Shown: positions 7,087 through 11,106 of the stretch, in pieces
How the letters are laid out: every line of letters starts with the position of its first letter
How positions within the stretch are numbered: the first letter of the stretch is position 1
Assembly: GCA_009695015.1 (NCBI GenBank)
Contig: SIBT01000016.1
Span: 1 to 11,106 of the forward strand
DNA from: Candidatus Nomurabacteria bacterium
GTDB taxonomy: Bacteria > Patescibacteriota > Minisyncoccia > Phycocordibacterales > UBA9973
DNA: 11,106 nucleotides
Direction: 5' to 3'
Notes under the pieces: model-generated
What the model saw: only the letters and a program-made list of their open reading frames with translations
Told to the model about the DNA's origin: nothing
Databases searched by the model: none
Position numbers and translations under genes: made by a program

Positions 7087-7864
7087 AAAGACAAAGAAAA
7101 AGAAGTTTTTTCGTATCATATTATTTGTTGCTATTTTAGTTGTCTTATTTTATTTTAGCTTAAGTATTTTTAATGGTTTTGCACTACTCGGTCACACTAT
7201 TTTGCGACCTGTTTTAGTTCTTGGAAATAATATTGGCAAACAATTAGGAAGTTTTGGTTCGTATTTTGTTTCAAAAAATTCTCTTTATTTAGAAAATAAA
7301 AATCTAAAATTGGAATTAAATCAAGATAAAGCTACGATGTCTAACTATAATTCTATTTTAATTGAGAATATTGTTCTTAAAGAAATCTTAGGACGTAGTA
7401 ATGAAAACAAACCTATGATTTTGAGCGCTATTTTATCTAAACCAAACCAAAGTCCTTATGATACGCTTGTTATTGATGTAGGCATTAAAAAAGGTTTACA
7501 AGTGGGGGATATGGTTTTTGCATTAGGTAATGTGCCTATTGGACGCATATCAAACGTATATATAAATTCTTCGAAAGTTATTTTGTTTTCAAATACAGGT
7601 GAGAAAACGCAAGTGGTGGTATCGGACGAGAATATTTTTATGGAAGTCATTGGGCGTGGAGGAGGGAATTTTGAAATGATCATACTTTCAGATTTCACAC
7701 CAATAAAGGGAGATGAAGTGGTTTTGCCCGGTATTACTCCGTATGTTTTGGGAATTGTGGAGACAATAATTTCCGATCCGCGTGATCCTTTTGTGAAGGC
7801 TTTGCTTGTCAGTCCGGTCAATATACAGGAGTTAAAATTTGTGGAGGTAGAGTTACAACAATAA
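7067..7864 (+). CDS. mreC: rod-shape determining protein MreC
   Basis: A bitopic scaffold that links the MreB filament to the elongation peptidoglycan synthases outside the membrane. The product has a basic N-terminus (KKTKKKKFFR), one membrane helix (about 15-37), and a predicted coiled coil (about 70-110, ENKNLKLELNQDKATMSNYN..ENIVLKEIL). The C-terminal double beta-barrel domain shows the family pattern VIDVGIKKGLQVGDMV..IGRISNV...SSKVILFSN and later GDEVVLPG. I chose ATG 7067 (265 residues, overlapping mreB by 20 nt); a TTG at 7055 in the same frame would add four residues. Its stop overlaps the tgt start as TAATG, so the two are probably translationally coupled. No mreD follows, unlike the classic mreBCD order. 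Confidence 0.92.
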   Translation: MNYLLDKKTKKKKFFRIILFVAILVVLFYFSLSIFNGFALLGHTILRPVLVLGNNIGKQLGSFGSYFVSKNSLYLENKNLKLELNQDKATMSNYNSILIENIVLKEILGRSNENKPMILSAILSKPNQSPYDTLVIDVGIKKGLQVGDMVFALGNVPIGRISNVYINSSKVILFSNTGEKTQVVVSDENIFMEVIGRGGGNFEMIILSDFTPIKGDEVVLPGITPYVLGIVETIISDPRDPFVKALLVSPVNIQELKFVEVELQQ

Positions 7865-9153
7865 TGTATTTCAAAATAGAAAAGAAATTAGAAAATAGTT
7901 TGGGTCGAGCTGGCATACTTAAAACTGCTCATGGTGACATACAAACCCCAGCTTTTGTACCGGTCGGCACAAAGGCTTCTGTGAAGGCTTTGACCCCAGA
8001 GCAAGTTTTAGATTTGGGTGCGGAAGTAATACTTGCAAACACTTATCATCTTTATTTACAGCCCAGTGATGAATTGGTTGCAAAAGCGGGCGGTCTGCAT
8101 AAATTTATGAATTGGAGTGGGCCCATCATGACAGACTCGGGTGGTTTCCAAGTTTTTTCTTTAGGGGCTGCTTATGGCAAAGAGATCTCTAAAATTACAA
8201 AAATCACAAATCCATCTTTTCTCATTCCAGAGCGTTTTGATGACAATGATGCGCCTCGTTTAGCTAAAGTCGGACAAGATGGAGTCTCTTTCAAATCACA
8301 TTTAGATGGTTCTATTCATTATATAACTCCAGAAAAATCAATACAGATTCAACACAACCTTGGCGCAGATATAATTTTTGCTTTTGACGAATGCATTTCA
8401 CCTACTGAAGATTTAAAATATCAAGAGGAAGCACTTGAGCGTACGCATCGCTGGGCGGAGAGGAGTTTGATGGAACACCAGCGATTAAGCGCAGAAGAAA
8501 AAGTTTCCCTTGCGGGGTCGCTGTCTACGCCTACTGGCGTAGCACTGCCTCTCGGCTCGTCAGTCAAAGGTACTTCCCGCAATGAAACTTTTTCTTCCGC
8601 GCTTTTTGGCATCGTGCAAGGTGGTCGAGATGAAAATCTGCGCAAAAAGTCTGCCGAGTTTATAGGGGGTTTAGATTTTGATGGATACGGCATTGGCGGT
8701 TCTTTTGCCAAGGAGGATATGACAAGCGCGGTGAAATGGGTGAATGAAATTCTACCAGAAAAAAAACCGAGACATCTGCTCGGCATTGGTGAGCCAGAGG
8801 ATTTATTTGGGGCAATAGAAAATGGGGTAGATCTTTTTGACTGTGTGGCGCCCACGCGCATTGCTCGTAACGGTTCGCTTTATACCAAAAATGGAAAGAT
8901 AAATATAATGAATGCAAAATACCGCGAAGACTTTTCCAGAATTGAAGATAATTGTGAATGCTATACTTGCATGAAATACACTAGAGCTTATGTTGCGCAT
9001 CTTTTTCATGGAAAAGAAATGCTCGCTGCGACGCTGGCTTCTATACACAATTTATTTTTTATTGTTAATCTAGTGAAAAAAATCAGGCAATCGATCTTAG
9101 ATGATAATTTTTTTGAGTTTAAGGAGGAATTTTTAAAAAATTATATCAAATAG
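7864..9153 (+). CDS. tgt: queuine/preQ1 tRNA-guanine transglycosylase with in-frame palindromic insertion
   Basis: Exchanges G34 of GUN-anticodon tRNAs for a 7-deazaguanine base (preQ1 in bacteria). At 429 residues it is longer than the usual 370-380. Core motifs are intact: TPAFVPVGTKASVK (28-41), MTDSGGFQVFSL with general base Asp91, FDECISP (174-180), ALFGIVQGG (246-254), GYGIGGSF (274-281), and the DLFDCVAPTRIARNG nucleophile region (323-337). The zinc site is Cys364, Cys366, Cys369 and His395. Two extra segments explain the length. One is about 30 residues after FSLG (102-139), possibly typical of the lineage. The other is about 33 residues (around 209-245) just before ALFGIVQGG, encoded by a GC-rich palindrome (8488-8603). 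Because frame and motifs survive, the enzyme is probably functional. No queuosine synthesis genes are visible here. Last gene of the proS-mreB-mreC-tgt run. Confidence 0.95.
   Translation: MYFKIEKKLENSLGRAGILKTAHGDIQTPAFVPVGTKASVKALTPEQVLDLGAEVILANTYHLYLQPSDELVAKAGGLHKFMNWSGPIMTDSGGFQVFSLGAAYGKEISKITKITNPSFLIPERFDDNDAPRLAKVGQDGVSFKSHLDGSIHYITPEKSIQIQHNLGADIIFAFDECISPTEDLKYQEEALERTHRWAERSLMEHQRLSAEEKVSLAGSLSTPTGVALPLGSSVKGTSRNETFSSALFGIVQGGRDENLRKKSAEFIGGLDFDGYGIGGSFAKEDMTSAVKWVNEILPEKKPRHLLGIGEPEDLFGAIENGVDLFDCVAPTRIARNGSLYTKNGKINIMNAKYREDFSRIEDNCECYTCMKYTRAYVAHLFHGKEMLAATLASIHNLFFIVNLVKKIRQSILDDNFFEFKEEFLKNYIK
8488..8603. mobile_element. palindromic mini-element inserted in frame within tgt
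   Basis: The outer arms are 8488-8507 plus 8510-8516 on the left, and 8576-8582 plus 8584-8603 on the right. They are reverse complements at 26 of 27 positions, apart from a small 2-versus-1-nt bulge. Between them lies a perfect inner hairpin, CTACGCC-TACT-GGCGTAG (8525-8542), and a weaker one around GCCTCTCGGC. By hand count the segment 8507-8582 is about 62% G+C, far above the AT-rich surroundings. The reading frame stays open and adds about 33 residues (SAEEKVSLAGSLSTPTGVAL... onward) where homologues have a short loop. No transposase is present, so it would move in trans or be a fossil. Calling it a mobile element is an inference from structure, composition and insertion position. Confidence 0.65.
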
Positions 9154-9179
9154 TTCTACCAACAAACTTATTCTTTTAC

Positions 9180-9208
9180 TTTACTTTAAAGAAGTGTAGA
9201 GCTATACT
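9180..9208 (+). promoter_or_regulatory. promoter of the decarboxylase-DUF192 unit (short or no leader)
   Basis: -35 TTTACT (9180-9185, 4/6), a 17-nt spacer and -10 TATACT (9203-9208, 5/6), in the 66-nt gap after tgt. A start about 7 nt downstream (near 9215) leaves only about 5 nt before ATG 9220, too short for a ribosome binding site. Confidence 0.6.
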
Positions 9209-9219
9209 AGTTCAATTAA

Positions 9220-10614
9220 ATGGGCAAACAAAAATTAAAAAAAGAGGAAAAGAATTGGAGGAAATTTTGGAAGCTTGGGGTGGATGAATGGAACACGCAA
9301 TTTTTTGGTGTGAGTCATGGTGGTGAATTAACAGCGACAGAAGGTCATCATGTTTACAATCTAAGTGATATTGCTCTAAAGTACGGCACACCGCTGCAAG
9401 TTATTTTTCCGTTTGTCATAGAAGATCGACTAAAAGATTTGATTGGATACTTTCAAGCTTATATGAAAATTTACGGCTACAAAGGTAAATTCTTCTATCA
9501 CTATCCGATGAAAGTAAATCAAAATAAGGAATTTATTCTTTCTTTGCTTTCTGTGGGTGCAAATTTAGAAGCGACTTCGGCCAACGAACTTTGGCTGGTA
9601 AAAAAACTTTGGGAAGGAGAGAGGTTTAATAGTAAAATTCGTGTATTTTGTAATGGTCCGAAAACTGAGCCATATCTAGAGTTGATCGAAGAATTGCGCG
9701 GGAAAGGTATGAATATTGTACCGATTATAGAAAGTTTAGATGAAGTGGATAGGTTTTTAAAATATAAAGGTGATATTGGTGTACGAGTCGATTTGAATAT
9801 TAAAACTGATTCGCATTGGGATAAAAAATTTGACCGTTTTGGATTGTCAGAAAAAGATGCTCTAAATTTAAGTAAGATGAAGAATTTTAAGATTATGCAT
9901 TATCATATGGGTTCTCAGATAAAAACACAAAAAAGTATTTTTGAAGGAGTGAAATATGGTTTTGGTATTTATACGCAATTGCAAAAAATACATCCAAATT
10001 TAGATACATTAGATATCGGTGGAGGATTTGGTGTGCCATATGAAAAGAAAAAGTTTTACACTGCGAAAGTTGTTTCTAGTAAGATTGTTAAAATACTTAA
10101 AAGTTTGTCGGACAAGGCAGGAATCAGACATCCGAATCTTGTAGTAGAATGGGGACAGCATATCGTGGCTCCAGCTCAAGTCACAATCTATAAAGTATTT
10201 TCCGAAAAAATCATACCAAAAGCAAATGCCAAAGCCTGGTATATCATTGATGGTAGTTTTATGAATGATATAAAAGATACTTGGGCGGTTCATCAAAAGT
10301 TTCATATAATTCCAGTTAATAATATGCAGAGCCCTCTCAAAACAACTTGGCTCGCCGGGAGTACTTGTGATTCTGATGATAAATATACTGCTGGAGGCAA
10401 TTATATTCTTTTACCAAAACTTCACGAAAATCAAGATCAATTTGTTGCAGTTTTAGATACTGGAGCGTATCAAGATGGTTTGGCATCTCATCATTGCCTT
10501 CTTTCTGCTCCTATGAAAATTGTTGCTCAAGATGGCACGATCAAAATTGCTCGCAAGCGAGAAAATGCTGAAGCTATAGGTAAACTTTTTGGTTGGAATG
10601 GGGATCATAAGTAG
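9220..10614 (+). CDS. PLP-dependent decarboxylase, arginine decarboxylase (SpeA)-like
   Basis: A fold-type III (alanine racemase-like barrel) decarboxylase closest in motifs to biosynthetic arginine decarboxylase, which makes agmatine for polyamines. Landmarks: KYGTPLQVI (54-62), YHYPMKVNQNKE with PLP lysine Lys98, GANLEATSANEL (113-124), the KFDRFGL substrate loop (203-209), HYHMGSQI (227-234), LDIGGGFGVPY (264-274), the STCDSDDKYT active-site cysteine region (Cys383) and DTGAYQ (413-418). At 464 residues it is much shorter than classic SpeA (about 630-660), so the extra helical regions of that enzyme are missing. The usual E-x-GR motif that anchors the PLP phosphate reads EWGQH (310-314), with Gln for Arg. 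Substrate is therefore uncertain: arginine is the best guess, but another basic amino acid or carboxynorspermidine is possible. It has its own promoter after tgt; DUF192 follows after 15 nt. Confidence 0.8.
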   Translation: MGKQKLKKEEKNWRKFWKLGVDEWNTQFFGVSHGGELTATEGHHVYNLSDIALKYGTPLQVIFPFVIEDRLKDLIGYFQAYMKIYGYKGKFFYHYPMKVNQNKEFILSLLSVGANLEATSANELWLVKKLWEGERFNSKIRVFCNGPKTEPYLELIEELRGKGMNIVPIIESLDEVDRFLKYKGDIGVRVDLNIKTDSHWDKKFDRFGLSEKDALNLSKMKNFKIMHYHMGSQIKTQKSIFEGVKYGFGIYTQLQKIHPNLDTLDIGGGFGVPYEKKKFYTAKVVSSKIVKILKSLSDKAGIRHPNLVVEWGQHIVAPAQVTIYKVFSEKIIPKANAKAWYIIDGSFMNDIKDTWAVHQKFHIIPVNNMQSPLKTTWLAGSTCDSDDKYTAGGNYILLPKLHENQDQFVAVLDTGAYQDGLASHHCLLSAPMKIVAQDGTIKIARKRENAEAIGKLFGWNGDHK

Positions 10615-10629
10615 TTGTAAAGTAAAAAA

Positions 10630-11106
10630 ATGCAAAAAAGATTTTATATTTTCATAAGTATTCTTTTTCTAGTCGTGGGATTTTTTTTAATTAATCAAAA
10701 TATTTCAAAATATAATTTAAGAGATATTAAAGAAGTAAAAATAGCAGGGCAGAATATAAAAGTTGAGTTAGTTTTGACTAAAGAGGAGAAAGAACAAGGA
10801 CTTTCAGGACGACAGGGCTTAAATAATAATGAAGGAATGTTATTTGTTTTTGAGCATTCTGGCAATCATCCTTTTTGGATGAAAGATATGAATTTTCCGA
10901 TTGATATTATTTGGCTTGCCCCATTCGAAGGCGAAGATGGTGAGAACTTAAAAGTTGTTTATATAAAAAAAAATGCTCGACCGGAATCATATCCAGAAAC
11001 TTATGGACCTGACGAAGATGTCTCGACATTAGTTGAGATAAAATATGTCTTGGAAGTTGTGTCTGGATTTTCAGAAAAAAATGATTTAAAAGAAGGGGAT
11101 AAAGTG
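10630..11106 (+). CDS. DUF192 family protein, membrane-anchored or exported (3' end cut by window)
   Basis: The frame from ATG 10630 is open to the window edge (159 codons, no stop). It begins with a hydrophobic signal or anchor helix (about 5-22, FYIFISILFLVVGFFLI). A DUF192 (COG1430) domain follows, with its signature order: VELVLTKEEKEQGLSGRQGL, NEGMLFVFEHSG, FWMKDMNFPIDIIWL, VVYIKKNARPESYPETYGP, KYVLEVVSGF and LKEGDKV. The domain is usually 100-120 residues long, and LKEGDKV lies close to its normal end, so little should be missing. Function is unknown; such proteins are usually predicted to act outside the membrane. There is no Shine-Dalgarno sequence. It probably shares a transcript with the decarboxylase 15 nt upstream. 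A small hairpin lies in frame at 11019-11040, encoding VSTLVEI just before KYVLEV. Confidence 0.9.
   Translation, partial: MQKRFYIFISILFLVVGFFLINQNISKYNLRDIKEVKIAGQNIKVELVLTKEEKEQGLSGRQGLNNNEGMLFVFEHSGNHPFWMKDMNFPIDIIWLAPFEGEDGENLKVVYIKKNARPESYPETYGPDEDVSTLVEIKYVLEVVSGFSEKNDLKEGDKV
11019..11040. repeat. small hairpin inside the DUF192 gene, possible third palindromic element
   Basis: TGTCTCGAC (11019-11027), loop ATTA, then GTTGAGATA (11032-11040). All nine positions pair if two G-T wobbles are allowed. It encodes VSTLVEI between the GPDED and KYVLEV motifs, a spot where I expect a shorter link in the family. Its TGTCTC and ACATTAGT parts resemble the TGTCTC and ACACTAGT of the tsf palindrome. 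Confidence 0.4.

Noticed and set aside
8181..8190. 10-nt palindrome AGAGATCTCT in tgt
   Set aside because: Short, no length change attributable to it, compatible with chance in coding DNA.
8421..8861. Long open frame on the minus strand across tgt (146 codons)
   Set aside because: It is antisense to strongly conserved tgt motifs. Openness over the palindrome is expected, since both strands of the element read similarly. No recognisable domain.
1..11106. CRISPR arrays, transposases, phage genes or a recoded stop codon
   Set aside because: No regularly spaced repeats, no recombinase motifs, and all conserved proteins read through in the standard code with normal stops.

Overview
This AT-rich window looks like part of the small chromosome of a Candidate Phyla Radiation (Patescibacteria) bacterium, most likely of the Parcubacteria group. 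That placement is an inference. It rests on compact gene packing, short single-copy housekeeping genes, a 425-residue prolyl-tRNA synthetase without the editing insertion, almost no Shine-Dalgarno sequences, and small anchored proteins of types common in that group. All genes read through in the standard bacterial code.

Layout: (1) 1-1270, plus strand: a possible tail of an upstream gene, then the primary sigma factor rpoD. (2) 1282-2094, minus strand, convergent with rpoD: a membrane-anchored DsbA-like thiol oxidoreductase. A short AT-rich region separates it from a divergent, cysteine-rich two-helix DUF378 membrane protein (2203-2499). (3) 4645 down to 2520, minus strand: a translation cluster of rpsB, tsf, a small unrecognised membrane protein and tRNA-Thr(UGU). 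(4) 4749-9153, plus strand: a tightly packed run of proS, mreB, mreC and tgt, where the last three overlap or nearly touch. (5) 9220-11106, plus strand: a PLP-dependent arginine decarboxylase-like enzyme with its own promoter, then a DUF192 protein cut by the window edge.

The genes serve transcription (RpoD), translation (S2, EF-Ts, ProRS, tRNA-Thr, tRNA modification by Tgt), cell shape (MreB, MreC), envelope thiol chemistry (DsbA-like, perhaps DUF378) and possibly polyamine metabolism.

The most interesting signal is inside the genes. In tgt a 116-nt, GC-rich, long-armed palindrome sits in frame and adds roughly 33 residues in front of a conserved substrate-binding motif. In tsf a shorter palindrome (about 28 nt) adds about 12 residues in a beta-hairpin loop. 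A third, weaker hairpin of related sequence lies in the DUF192 gene. Together they suggest a family of palindromic mini-elements that insert into coding sequence without breaking it, comparable in behaviour to Rickettsia palindromic elements. A second pattern is that the readable promoters (proS, rpsB, the decarboxylase) place the predicted transcription start at, or within about 5 nt of, the start codon, so leaderless translation is likely.
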